Assembly: GCF_017991995.1 (NCBI RefSeq)
Contig: NZ_JAGOPN010000011.1
Span: 62,001-126,000, forward strand
Direction of reading: 5' to 3'
DNA from: Pseudacidovorax sp.
GTDB taxonomy: Bacteria > Pseudomonadota > Gammaproteobacteria > Burkholderiales > Burkholderiaceae_C
DNA: 64,000 nucleotides
The position numbers were made by a program, and so were the translations under genes. The notes beneath the pieces were generated by a model. It did no database searches, was not told the origin of the DNA, and saw only the letters and a program-made list of their open reading frames with translations. Positions 26,648-35,058 of this stretch are shown here, one piece after another; the stretch's first letter is position 1; each line of letters starts with the position of its first letter.

Positions 26648-27321
26648 GCGGTGGCCCCCACGTCCAGCCGGAAGCCGCGCCCGCGCACGGTGACGATGGA
26701 AGGATCGGCGATGCCCTCCAGCTTGCGCCGCAGGTTGCCCATGTGCACGTCGATGAGGTTGTCGATGGCGAGCAGGTCGTCCTTCCAGATCTGCTCGGCG
26801 ATGCGGGCACGGCTCACCACCTCGCCCGGATGGCGCATCAGGATGTGCAGCAGCGCGAACTCCTTCTGCGTGAGGTCGATGGGCTGGCCATGGCCGGTGA
26901 GGGCATGGCTGAGCGGATCGAGCCGCAGCGCGCCCACCACCAGCACCGAGGGTCGGGCCAGGTCCGAGCGGCGCAGCAGCGCCCGCGCGCGCGCCAGCAG
27001 TTCGTCGAAGGCGAAGGGCTTGGTCAGGTAGTCGTCGGCGCCGAGGTTGAGGCCCTCCACGCGGTCGACCAATGCATCGCGGGCGGTGAGCATGAGCACG
27101 GGCGTGGTCACGCCGCGCTCGCGCAGGTCGCGGCACCAACCCAGGCCGTCCTGGCCCGGCAGCATGCGGTCGAGCACGATGAGGCCGTAGGCAGTGACGA
27201 AGGCCTCTTCGTCCGCCTCTTCGGCCGAATGGACCACGTCGACCACGAAGCCCTCCTCCTGCAGGCCGCGCGCCAGCACGCGGGCGGCCTTGCGGTCGTC
27301 TTCAACCAGGAGGATGCGCAT
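26644..27321 (-). CDS. OmpR/PhoB-type response regulator
   Basis: This is a 225-residue regulator with an N-terminal receiver (acidic pocket EDD at 7-9, phospho-acceptor Asp51 in VLDRMLPG, Lys in LTKPF). The C-terminal winged helix at about 127-222 has DLTQKEFALL and the recognition segment DNLIDVHMGNLRRKL. It is coupled to the kinase gene by a 4-bp overlap. It is transcribed divergently from the hydrolase-ACP-ketosynthase operon. The 173-bp gap between them contains three direct repeats with the 11-bp spacing typical for this class of regulator. Confidence 0.94.
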   Translation of the reverse strand: MRILLVEDDRKAARVLARGLQEEGFVVDVVHSAEEADEEAFVTAYGLIVLDRMLPGQDGLGWCRDLRERGVTTPVLMLTARDALVDRVEGLNLGADDYLTKPFAFDELLARARALLRRSDLARPSVLVVGALRLDPLSHALTGHGQPIDLTQKEFALLHILMRHPGEVVSRARIAEQIWKDDLLAIDNLIDVHMGNLRRKLEGIADPSIVTVRGRGFRLDVGATA

Positions 27322-27382
27322 CGGGAATGGGCAATGGCGGGCACATGGGGCAGGCAGTATGCCTTTGCAGGCCCGTTTTCCG

Positions 27383-27438
27383 CCTGAAGAAGTCTTCAGG
27401 ATTTCTTGGGACTTTCTTCAGGCAGCGCTGCGTAATCT
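27383..27438 (+). promoter_or_regulatory. Three 11-bp-spaced direct repeats plus -10 box: response-regulator promoter
   Basis: Repeats TCTTCAGG (27393-27400), TCTTGGGA (27404-27411) and TCTTCAGG (27415-27422) lie exactly 11 bp apart on one DNA face. Ten bases after the last repeat is TAATCT (27433-27438), a -10-like hexamer. This is the geometry of PhoB/OmpR-class activation, where the tandem site replaces the -35 box. A divergent copy (27383-27390) forms an 18-bp palindrome with the first repeat and may serve autoregulation of the regulator gene at 27321. The + start codon is at 27495. Confidence 0.65.
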
Positions 27439-27494
27439 GCGGCCCCAACGACGGATGGCCCGCCCGCACGAGGCAGGGGTCCGTGGAGCCGACG

Positions 27495-28334
27495 ATGACC
27501 GCATCCTTCCTGTCCGACGCTGCTGCGTCCCCCGTGCGCGGCGCCGTGCTGCTGCTGCCCGGCCTGTGCAGCACCGCCGACGAACTGCTGCACCTGCAGT
27601 CCTCGCTGCGCCGAAGCGGCTGGCATGTGAGCGCGCCCCACATCGCGGGCTATTCCTTCGATGCCGACGGCCAGCGCAGCACCGGCTTCGACCAATGGGT
27701 GGACCGGGTGTGCGCCGAGTTCGCGCAGCTCAAGCAGCAGTACGGCACCGTGCTGCTGGCCGGCATCTCGGCCGGCGCCGCGCTGGCCCTGGCCGCCGTG
27801 GCGCGGCTGGGGCAGGCCGCGGCCGGCGTGGTGCTGATGTCCACCACGCTGCGCATGGACGGCTGGAGCGTGGGCCGCAGCCGCTGGCTGCTGCCGCTGG
27901 CCCTGTACACGCCGCTGGGCCGCCTGTGGCGCTACCGCGAGCGCGCGCCCTACGGCGTCAAGAACCAGCGCGTGCGCGAATGGATCGAGCAGGAGCTCAA
28001 GGACCGCCAGATTTCCCGCGCCGGCTGTGCCGCCATCGGCGTGGCCCACCTGCGCGAATACGACCGTCTTCGTCGCGCCGTGCGCCGCAGCCTCGACCGC
28101 GTGCGCTGTCCCGTGCTGGCCCTGCATGCCCGCGAGGACGAGGTGGCCAGCCTGTCCAACATCGACCTGCTCGCCCAGGGCCTCAAGCATGCGCCGCTGC
28201 ACACGGTGGTGCTCGAGAACAGCTACCACATGATCTCGATCGACAACGACCGCCGCCAGGTGGCCGAGGAGACGATCGAGTTCGCCCGCGCCGTGGCCGA
28301 AGGCCGCGCCCCTTCCACCTCCAACCAAAGCTGA
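27495..28334 (+). CDS. Alpha/beta hydrolase (thioesterase/esterase-like) of an ACP-ketosynthase operon
   Basis: This is a 279-residue alpha/beta hydrolase. The oxyanion segment is LLLPGLCSTADE, the nucleophile elbow AGISAGAAL (Ser92), the acid in HAREDEVAS, and the His in NSYHMISID. It resembles carboxylesterase/serine aminopeptidase-type hydrolases. Beside an acyl carrier protein it could act as a thioesterase or acyltransferase; this is inference. The ATG at 27495 has GTGGAG upstream, and the long upstream extension crosses the promoter repeats and was rejected. The ACP gene follows after 3 bp. Confidence 0.85.
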   Translation: MTASFLSDAAASPVRGAVLLLPGLCSTADELLHLQSSLRRSGWHVSAPHIAGYSFDADGQRSTGFDQWVDRVCAEFAQLKQQYGTVLLAGISAGAALALAAVARLGQAAAGVVLMSTTLRMDGWSVGRSRWLLPLALYTPLGRLWRYRERAPYGVKNQRVREWIEQELKDRQISRAGCAAIGVAHLREYDRLRRAVRRSLDRVRCPVLALHAREDEVASLSNIDLLAQGLKHAPLHTVVLENSYHMISIDNDRRQVAEETIEFARAVAEGRAPSTSNQS

Positions 28335-28337
28335 TCC

Positions 28338-28619
28338 ATGCCGTCGACCACCTTCCAGACCATCGCCCGCATCGCCCAGGAAGAGCACCGCTGCGACCCG
28401 GCCCTGCTGCGCCCCGAGGTGCCGCTGGCCGACCTGGGCCTCGACTCCCTGGCACTGATGGAATTCATCTTCTCGGTCGAGGACGCGCTCAAGCTGCGGC
28501 TGCCCGAGGAGCGGCTGGACCCGCGCGAGGCCGGCATCACCCTGGGCGACCTGTGCGACGCCATCGACGCGCACATGGCACAGCAGCAGACCGGCGGCGC
28601 CACGCCGGCCCACGCATGA
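28338..28619 (+). CDS. Acyl carrier protein
   Basis: This is a 93-residue carrier protein with the phosphopantetheine site GLDSLALMEF (Ser37) at the start of helix 2. It is less acidic than the housekeeping AcpP, and the C-terminal tail (after about 80) is low-complexity, so it is probably a dedicated carrier. It lies 3 bp after the hydrolase and 34 bp before the ketosynthase. The three genes likely build or load one acyl product. Confidence 0.9.
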   Translation: MPSTTFQTIARIAQEEHRCDPALLRPEVPLADLGLDSLALMEFIFSVEDALKLRLPEERLDPREAGITLGDLCDAIDAHMAQQQTGGATPAHA

Positions 28620-28657
28620 GCACCCTCGACGCAGGCCAGGCCGAGGTGACGCTGTGA
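28616..28657 (+). other. 13-codon coupling ORF between the ACP and ketosynthase genes
   Basis: An ATG overlapping the ACP stop (ATGA) opens a 13-codon frame whose stop overlaps the GTG start of the ketosynthase (GTGA). It may act only to carry ribosomes to the downstream start. No ribosome site stands out before the GTG. The same design of a short frame with stop/start overlap at both ends is seen at 7760-7852. Confidence 0.25.
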
Positions 28658-29883
28658 GCACGCCCGTCGCCATCACCGGTCTGGGCCTGGTCAGCCCGCT
28701 GGGCACCAGCGTCCAGGCCCTGGACCGGGCGCTGGCCGCCAACCAGTGCGCCATCGCACCGCGCGAAGTCGTCATCGACGGGGTGGAGCGCTTCACCGTC
28801 GGCGTGGCGGCCTGCAGCGAGTTCGACGAGCGCAAGAGCCGCGCACCTTCGGGCGTGACGCTCGACCGCGGCACGGCGATGGCCCTCAGCGCCGCTTTCG
28901 AGGCCGCGGAGCAGTCGCGCCTGTTCGAGAGCAGCCGCCAGCCGGCGCCCGAGCGCCTGGGCGTGTTCTGGGGCACGGGCATGGGCGGCGCGAGCAGCTT
29001 CGACCAGTCCACCGAGCAGCTCTACGGCCGCAAGCGCCGCCTGCGGCCCACCACGGTGCTGACGACCATGCCCAATGCGGCCGTGGCCGAGCTTGCGCTG
29101 GCCTTCGGCGCACGCGCCTCGGCCGTGGGCTACGCCTGCGCCTGCGCCTCGTCGGCGGTGGCCATCGGCGAGGCCATGCGGGCCGTGCGCGGCGGCTGGG
29201 TGGACGTGGCCATCGCCGGCGGTCATGAGGCCCTGCTGACGCCGGGCGTGATTGCCAGCTGGCAGGCCATGCGCGTGCTGGCGCCGCTGGAGGCGCATGC
29301 CGCCCACACCTGCCGGCCCTTCTCGGCCGACCGTGCGGGCTTCGCGCTGGGCGAGGGTGCGGGCGCGGTGATCATCGAATCGGTCGCCTCGGCCGAACGC
29401 CGCGGCGTGGATGTGCAGGCGCTGCTGGCCGGCTACGGCACCAGCTGCGATGCAAGCCACATCAGCAACCCGAACAGCGAAGGCCAGGTGCGCGCGGTAC
29501 GCGCCGCGCTGGCCGACGCCGGTCTGGCCGCCAGCGACATCGGCCATGTGAATGCGCACGGCACCGGCACCGTCGCCGGCGATGCCGCCGAGGCCGCCAC
29601 GCTCGCCGAGATCTTCGGTGCGCGCGGTGTGCCGGTGAGTGCCACCAAGGCGCTGCACGGCCACATCATGGGCGGCGGCGGGGCCATCGAACTGCTGTGC
29701 GCCCTGCGCGCGATGGAACTCGGCCAGCTGCCCGCCAGCGCCACCGCGCCCGACTCCACCCTGGGCGTGGACCTCGTGCACGGCCTGGCGCCACGCGCCA
29801 ACGGCGACATCCGGCATGTGATGTCCAACGCCTTTGCGTTCGGCGGGACGAATGCGGTGCTGATTGCGAGCCGGGTGGGGTAG
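28654..29883 (+). CDS. Beta-ketoacyl-ACP synthase (FabF/KS type)
   Basis: This is a 409-residue condensing enzyme. The catalytic set is present: Cys164 (YACACASS, where FabF has ATACTSG), His302 in NAHGTGT, Lys332 (TKAL) and His337 (HGHIMGGGGA). The C-terminal FGGTN motif is intact. The Ser167 after the active Cys region and the GGGG stretch differ from housekeeping FabF, suggesting a dedicated substrate. The GTG start begins the usual PVAITGLG. No ketoreductase, dehydratase or acyltransferase gene lies alongside. The gene converges on the acyl-CoA ligase with 17 bp between the stops. Confidence 0.9.
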   Translation: MSTPVAITGLGLVSPLGTSVQALDRALAANQCAIAPREVVIDGVERFTVGVAACSEFDERKSRAPSGVTLDRGTAMALSAAFEAAEQSRLFESSRQPAPERLGVFWGTGMGGASSFDQSTEQLYGRKRRLRPTTVLTTMPNAAVAELALAFGARASAVGYACACASSAVAIGEAMRAVRGGWVDVAIAGGHEALLTPGVIASWQAMRVLAPLEAHAAHTCRPFSADRAGFALGEGAGAVIIESVASAERRGVDVQALLAGYGTSCDASHISNPNSEGQVRAVRAALADAGLAASDIGHVNAHGTGTVAGDAAEAATLAEIFGARGVPVSATKALHGHIMGGGGAIELLCALRAMELGQLPASATAPDSTLGVDLVHGLAPRANGDIRHVMSNAFAFGGTNAVLIASRVG

Positions 29884-29900
29884 GGCGGCCAGCGTCGGCG

Positions 29901-31583
29901 CTACGCCTTGACATCTCCCGAATCGGCCATCCGCGCGGGGGGTTGGCTGTGAAGGGGCGGGGCGCCCTCCCGAGCCTGGGCACGGAGTACATCCTTGCGG
30001 ACTTTGCCGGAGGCCGTGGTGGGAAATTCCCCGACCAGGAAGTAGTGCTCGGGCAGCTTCTGCCGCGCGACACCCGCAGCCGCCAGCATTGCCTCGATTC
30101 CCGATGTCTCCTGCGGGGCATCGGCGCGCAGGATCAGGAAGGCGCACACGGTCTCTCCCAGCCGGGCATGGGGCATGGCAACCACTGCGGCGCCCGTCAC
30201 CGAAGGATGCTGGTGCAGCAGATCCTCCACCTCCTTGGCGCTGATCTTCTCGCCACCGCGGTTGATCAGATCCTTGATCCGACCCGTGAAGACCACCGCG
30301 TTGTCGGGCGTGAGATAGCCGACGTCGCCGGTGTGGAAGAAGCCGTCTTCATCGAAGGCTTCGCGGGTCTGCTGCGGGTCGACATAGCCGACGAAGAGCG
30401 AAGGGCCCCGCGCGCAGATCTCACCCTCACCGCCCGGCGGCAGCGGATGGCCGGCAGGGTCGAGCACCCGCACCTCGTAGTCCACCACCTCGCCGTCGGT
30501 CTCGGCCGCCAGGCGGGCCTGGTCGGGACGGCTGAATCCCAGGGTGATCATGGGCGCCTCGCTGGAGCCATAGACGCGAAAGGCGGTACACCCCGGGAGG
30601 ACGCGCGACACGCGATGGATGACTTCCGGCGCAACTGCGGCGCCGCCACAGGGAAACAGCCGTAGCGATGGCAAGCGGCGCCGCTCGCGTTCGGCCACAT
30701 CCATCAGCTCCTGCAGGAACGGCGTGGCGCCGATGGTGAAGCACACGCCCTCTTGCTCGATGATGTCCGCGGCGCGGGCCGCGTCCCACCGCTCCATCAG
30801 CACGCAGCGTGTGCCGACATAGAAGGGCATCTCGATGCCGTGGCTGAAGCCCGTGACATGGGTCAAGGGCGACGGCATGAGCGTCGTGTCGCCCGCCTTC
30901 AGGCCCCAGTGCCGGGCGCACATCAGCGTGGCGCGGATCAGCGTGTCGTGCGTGTGCAGTACCGCCTTCGGTCGCCCGGTGGTGCCGGATGTGTAGAGCA
31001 CCAGCTTGACCGCCTGGGTGGACACGGCCGGCAGCGGCGCGGGCGGCGGGGCATTGGCGACCAACTCACGCAGATCGCGACCGGAGCCGTGCGGGCCACG
31101 CACGGTCCACACATGGGCCAGGTCGGGCAGATGGGGCCGCAAGCGCTCCAGCATGGCGGCATGGTCCCAGCCGCGGAACTCGGGCGCGATGAAGATGCCC
31201 TTGGCACGGCTGTCCGCAAGGATCAGCTCGACCTCCTTGTCGCGATAGATGGTCACGATCGGGCACACGACCACGCCCAGCAGGCAGGCGGCCACATCGA
31301 TGACAGCCGCTTCGTGCCAGTTGGGGGTCTGAAAGGCCAGCACATCGCCTGGGCGGAAGCCGGACGCCTGCAGGTACGACGCCAGCGCGCGGGCCTGCGA
31401 CCACACTGCGCCGGCGGTCACCGGCGTGCCACCGCAGACCTGCGTGACCCGGTCCGGCTCGCGCTCGGCCATGTCGCGCAGCGCCGCGGCCACGGTGCGG
31501 CGAGGCCATCGGCCGTCGGCCCACCACTCTCGGGCGCGGGCCGCGTCCCACTGCAACTGCCAGCCGCTCACGTCGGTCTTCAT
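29901..31583 (-). CDS. AMP-forming acyl-CoA ligase
   Basis: This is a 560-residue adenylate-forming ligase. The P-loop-like motif is LYTSGTTGRPKAV, then YGSSEAPM (A5), DGFFHTGD (A7) and GRIKDLINRGGEKIS (A8). The catalytic Lys is in TASGKVRKD. The sequence resembles cyclohexanecarboxylate/aryl-CoA ligases more than long-chain fatty acid ligases, but the substrate is not readable. It is the last gene of the - strand operon that starts at 39468. It follows the Liv importer by 25 bp, so it probably activates the imported acid. Confidence 0.9.
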   Translation of the reverse strand: MKTDVSGWQLQWDAARAREWWADGRWPRRTVAAALRDMAEREPDRVTQVCGGTPVTAGAVWSQARALASYLQASGFRPGDVLAFQTPNWHEAAVIDVAACLLGVVVCPIVTIYRDKEVELILADSRAKGIFIAPEFRGWDHAAMLERLRPHLPDLAHVWTVRGPHGSGRDLRELVANAPPPAPLPAVSTQAVKLVLYTSGTTGRPKAVLHTHDTLIRATLMCARHWGLKAGDTTLMPSPLTHVTGFSHGIEMPFYVGTRCVLMERWDAARAADIIEQEGVCFTIGATPFLQELMDVAERERRRLPSLRLFPCGGAAVAPEVIHRVSRVLPGCTAFRVYGSSEAPMITLGFSRPDQARLAAETDGEVVDYEVRVLDPAGHPLPPGGEGEICARGPSLFVGYVDPQQTREAFDEDGFFHTGDVGYLTPDNAVVFTGRIKDLINRGGEKISAKEVEDLLHQHPSVTGAAVVAMPHARLGETVCAFLILRADAPQETSGIEAMLAAAGVARQKLPEHYFLVGEFPTTASGKVRKDVLRAQAREGAPPLHSQPPARMADSGDVKA

Positions 31584-31608
31584 CCTCGGATCTCCTCAGG
31601 CGGCCGCT

Positions 31609-32313
31609 TCACACGGCCAGATAGCGCATCTTGAGTTGCGGGTCGGCATCGAACGCGGCCCAGTCGCCGGCGAAGACGATCTGGCCGCTGTCCAGCAGGT
31701 ACACGTATTCGGTGCACTGCCGCGCATAGGCGATGCTCTGCTCGGCCACCAGCACCGTCAGGCCCAGCGCCGTCCGTGCCGCGCGCACCTCGCGCGCAAG
31801 GTCGTTGGCCACCTTGGGCGCCAAGCCTTCTGCCGGTTCGTCGAGCATCAGCAGGGCCGGCGATGCCATCAGGCCCCGCGCGACGGCCACGAGTTGCTGT
31901 TGGCCGCCAGAGAGTTGATCGCCCAGCCGCTCCAGCAGCGGAGCTAGCAGGGGAAACAGCTTTACTACCGCGTCCACGGTCATGCGGGGTCGGTCACGGG
32001 GCGCGGCATACCAGGCCAGCTCCAGGTTCTGCCGGACGGTCAGAGTCGCGAAGAGCCGACGGTCCTCCGGCACCAGCGCCAGGCCCATCCGCGCGCGCGC
32101 CTCGGTGGACTGCCCCTGCAGGGCCACGCCGTTGAAGCGCAACTCTCCTTGCGTGCGCGGGCCCGCGTCCAGCACGGACTTCATGAGCGTCGACTTGCCC
32201 GCGCCATTGCGCCCGAGCAGGGCCACGCCGGCACCGGCGGGCACACGCAGGTCGATACCGAACAGCGCCTGGCTGTCGCCGTAGGAAGCGTGCAGGCCAC
32301 GGATCTCAAGCAT
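31609..32313 (-). CDS. livF: LivF-type ABC transporter ATP-binding protein
   Basis: This is a 234-residue ABC ATPase of the branched-chain amino acid/carboxylate importer class. Walker A is GRNGAGKST, the signature LSGGQQQ, Walker B LLMLDEPAEGL, and the H-loop region is AEQSI as usual for LivF. It lacks the extra C-terminal helix of LivG. The ATG at 32313 overlaps the end of livG by 8 bp. Confidence 0.93.
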   Translation of the reverse strand: MLEIRGLHASYGDSQALFGIDLRVPAGAGVALLGRNGAGKSTLMKSVLDAGPRTQGELRFNGVALQGQSTEARARMGLALVPEDRRLFATLTVRQNLELAWYAAPRDRPRMTVDAVVKLFPLLAPLLERLGDQLSGGQQQLVAVARGLMASPALLMLDEPAEGLAPKVANDLAREVRAARTALGLTVLVAEQSIAYARQCTEYVYLLDSGQIVFAGDWAAFDADPQLKMRYLAV

Positions 32314-33139
32314 GTGCCATGTCCTCCTCGGCGCCCAGATAGACCTCCTGCACCCGGGCGTCGGCGCGGATCTGCGCTGGCGTGCCCGAAGCAATGAGCT
32401 CACCGTGGTGCAGTACGGAGATGCGGTCGGCCAGGCCAAAGACGACGTCCATGTCGTGCTCGGTCAGCAGCATCGACAACCGATGGCGCTGCCGCACGGC
32501 ATTGAGCAGCGTCACCGTGGCCCGCCTCTCTGCAGCCGACATGCCGGCCGTGGGCTCGTCAAGAAACAGGATGGTGGGCCGCAGGGCCAGCACCATTGCC
32601 AGTTCGAGCCGTTTGCGGTCGCCATACGAAAGGCTGCCCGCCGGCACGTCAGGCCGACCGGCAAAGCCGGTGTCGGCCAGCAGTTGCGGCATCGCATCCT
32701 CGAAGCCCCTCGCTGTCGCGCGCGAGATGCCGCGCCACGGCCGGGCCCGGCGCTCCCGCGCCTCCAGAGCGACGCGCAGGTTGTCGCGCACCGACAGGCC
32801 GGTGAAGACCTTGGCCACCTGGAAGGTCCGGCCGAAGCCGCGGTGCACGCGCGCATGGGCGGGCATCCGGCCCAGATCCTCGCCCGCAAAACGCACCTGC
32901 CCCCGGTCGGCCACGAGCTCTCCCGTGAGGACCTTGAACAGCGTGGTCTTTCCTGCACCGTTGGGGCCGATGACCACGTGCGATTCACCCGGCTCGACCG
33001 TCAGGCTCACATCGCGCAGGACGGGGATGCGTCCATACGCCTTGATCAGGCCAAGGGCTTCCAGGCGGGCGGCCGCGAAGCGACCTTTGGTTTCGCCTTG
33101 GGGCGGTGTGCTCTTCCGAGCGGCATTGGGGTTGCTCAT
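32306..33139 (-). CDS. livG: LivG-type ABC transporter ATP-binding protein
   Basis: This is a 277-residue ABC ATPase. Walker A is GPNGAGKTT, the signature is degenerate as LSYGDRKRLE (typical LivG), Walker B is ILFLDEPTAGM, and the H-loop is LTEHDMD. An N-terminal extension of about 30 polar residues precedes the domain. The ATG at 33139 overlaps the stop of livM (ATGA). Together with LivF it forms the ATPase pair. Confidence 0.92.
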   Translation of the reverse strand: MSNPNAARKSTPPQGETKGRFAAARLEALGLIKAYGRIPVLRDVSLTVEPGESHVVIGPNGAGKTTLFKVLTGELVADRGQVRFAGEDLGRMPAHARVHRGFGRTFQVAKVFTGLSVRDNLRVALEARERRARPWRGISRATARGFEDAMPQLLADTGFAGRPDVPAGSLSYGDRKRLELAMVLALRPTILFLDEPTAGMSAAERRATVTLLNAVRQRHRLSMLLTEHDMDVVFGLADRISVLHHGELIASGTPAQIRADARVQEVYLGAEEDMAHA

Positions 33140-34161
33140 CGCGTGACCTCTCGAGGGGTCGCGGGGAGGGTGAGGGGTTCCGGCGCCGGGCGGCGCAGCC
33201 GATCCACCAGACCCAGAATGCCACCTGGCAAGGACAACACCACCCCGAGCAGCAGCAGGCCGGTGACCATGTCCGAGAGCCCGACCAGTGTGCGGGTGGC
33301 GTAGAACACGCACGACAGAACGATGGCGCCCAGCACCGGCCCCCAGAAATACGCGCTACCACCCAGAAGCGTGTAGAGGATGGGGTTGGTGGAGTTGGAC
33401 CAATGCGCCAGTTCCGGCGTCACGATCTGGGCCCAGGGCGCCACCAGCGCACCGGCAGCAGCCGTGACACCCCCCGCGATGGCGAAGATTGCCAGCCGAT
33501 GCCGTTTGACCGGGATGCCCAGGAACTCCGCGCGGTCCGGGTCCTGCTTGAGCGCCTGCAGGGCCCGCGCAAAGGGGGTCCCCTGCAGCCAGCGCACGAA
33601 CGCAATGAGCAGTGCGCATGTGACGACGATGGCGAAGTAGAAGCGGTCACCCTGCGCCAGATCGAGCCCCCAGGTCGCTCCGCCCAGACGTGGGCGCGCC
33701 AGGCCGGCCAACCCGTCGTTCCGGCCCAGCACCGAGGTGTTGGCGATCAGCAGATGCACCAGCTCGGCGAAGGCCAGGGTGAGGATGGCGAAGTACACGC
33801 CTTCGCTACGCCGCAGCGCCACCATGCCGACTGCCGTGGCCAGAGCCGCACCCAGCAGCCCGGCCAGCGGCACCATCAGCACGAAGGGCACGGCCTGCGA
33901 CTGCAGCAGCAGCGCGCAGAGGTAGGCGCCGGCTGCGAAGAACATCGCCTGGCCGAAGCTGAGCACACCCGACATGCCGAACAGGAGGTTGAAGGCGAGG
34001 CCAAAGACCGCGTTGATCCAGATCATGCCGGCGATGAAGACCAGCCCGCGGTTCAGCCCGGCGGGCACCAGCAGCGACACCAGCACCAGAAGAGCCAGGA
34101 CCATCCAGTCGCGCCGGGAGATGGCGACGCCCCGCTTGACGGGCGCGGAAGCGGCGTTCAT
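33136..34161 (-). CDS. livM: LivM-type ABC transporter permease
   Basis: This is a 341-residue inner-membrane permease with about nine hydrophobic helices. The LivM landmarks are NLLFGMSGVLSFGQAMFFAAGAY and RSEGVYFAILTLAFAELVH. The coupling region is ALKQDPDRAEFLGIPVKRHR, where the ATPase docks. The ATG at 34161 overlaps the livH stop (ATGA). Confidence 0.93.
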   Translation of the reverse strand: MNAASAPVKRGVAISRRDWMVLALLVLVSLLVPAGLNRGLVFIAGMIWINAVFGLAFNLLFGMSGVLSFGQAMFFAAGAYLCALLLQSQAVPFVLMVPLAGLLGAALATAVGMVALRRSEGVYFAILTLAFAELVHLLIANTSVLGRNDGLAGLARPRLGGATWGLDLAQGDRFYFAIVVTCALLIAFVRWLQGTPFARALQALKQDPDRAEFLGIPVKRHRLAIFAIAGGVTAAAGALVAPWAQIVTPELAHWSNSTNPILYTLLGGSAYFWGPVLGAIVLSCVFYATRTLVGLSDMVTGLLLLGVVLSLPGGILGLVDRLRRPAPEPLTLPATPREVTR

Positions 34162-35045
34162 GCGCGGGCCTTTCCCATGAGGCCCTGTGGGCGAAGCAGC
34201 AATATCAGCGTCATGGCCAGGAAGAAGGGCAGACCGGGCAGACCGGGCAGCACCCACTGCCCCACCGCGTCGATCAACCCGAGCAACAGCGACCCCACGA
34301 ATGCGCCACTGATGCTGCCCATGCCGCCGATGATGATGACGCCGAAGGCCTGGATCACGAAGGCGCTGGCCAGCGTCGGCGACAAGGTCTGGTTGGACAA
34401 CAGCAGCCCGCCGGCCAGTCCGGCCAGCGCAAACCCCAGCGCCACCGCGCCGGTGTACACCCAGCGCACCCGGATGCCCAGCAAACGGGCCATCCAGGCA
34501 TCGGCCGCGATCGCCTTGACGAGCCGGCCAGGCGCCGTACGGTTGAGAAAGCCCTCCAGCCCCAGGTACACCACGACACCGCACACGATGATGAAGAGTG
34601 ACAGGCGCGGGAGCACGGCGTCGCCGAGCAACCAGGCGCCGTCCAGCACCGCAGGCGGCATCACACTGTGATAGTTGAGGCCCCACAGCAGCTTGGTGGA
34701 CCCTTCGCACACCAGCAGAAGGGCATAGGTGGCGATCAGCACATAGGCGTCGTCGACGCCCGACAGCCGCCGCAACACGAGGCGGTCGACCACCAGGCCC
34801 AGCAGCGCCACCGCCACCCCGGCCACCAGCGACGCGAACAGGTAGAAGGCGATGGAGCCCGCGCCGCCCAGCGCCTGCGTCAGAGAGTACGCCGCGTAGG
34901 CACCGATCATGAAAAAGCCGCCGTGCGAGAAGTTGAGGATGTGCAGCGTTCCGAACACCAGCGTGAGGCCGGCGGCGACGAGAAAAGTCGCCATGGCCCA
35001 GGTCAGGCTGTTCACAAGCAGCGTGGCAATGTCCGACAGCGCCAT
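34158..35045 (-). CDS. livH: LivH-type ABC transporter permease
   Basis: This is a 295-residue permease with about eight hydrophobic helices. The landmarks are GLTLVFGTLHILNFSHGGFFMIGAY near the N-terminus, AIAADAWMARLLGI (coupling loop) and GGMGSISGAFVGSL. The ATG at 35045 lies 13 bp after the binding-protein gene, so both are one transcript. Confidence 0.93.
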   Translation of the reverse strand: MALSDIATLLVNSLTWAMATFLVAAGLTLVFGTLHILNFSHGGFFMIGAYAAYSLTQALGGAGSIAFYLFASLVAGVAVALLGLVVDRLVLRRLSGVDDAYVLIATYALLLVCEGSTKLLWGLNYHSVMPPAVLDGAWLLGDAVLPRLSLFIIVCGVVVYLGLEGFLNRTAPGRLVKAIAADAWMARLLGIRVRWVYTGAVALGFALAGLAGGLLLSNQTLSPTLASAFVIQAFGVIIIGGMGSISGAFVGSLLLGLIDAVGQWVLPGLPGLPFFLAMTLILLLRPQGLMGKARA

Positions 35046-35058
35046 GACAGGACCGTCC

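Noticed and set aside
27327-27494. N-terminal extension of the hydrolase at 27495
   Set aside because: It runs through the promoter repeats and has Cys-rich sequence without homology. The ATG at 27495 has a ribosome site.
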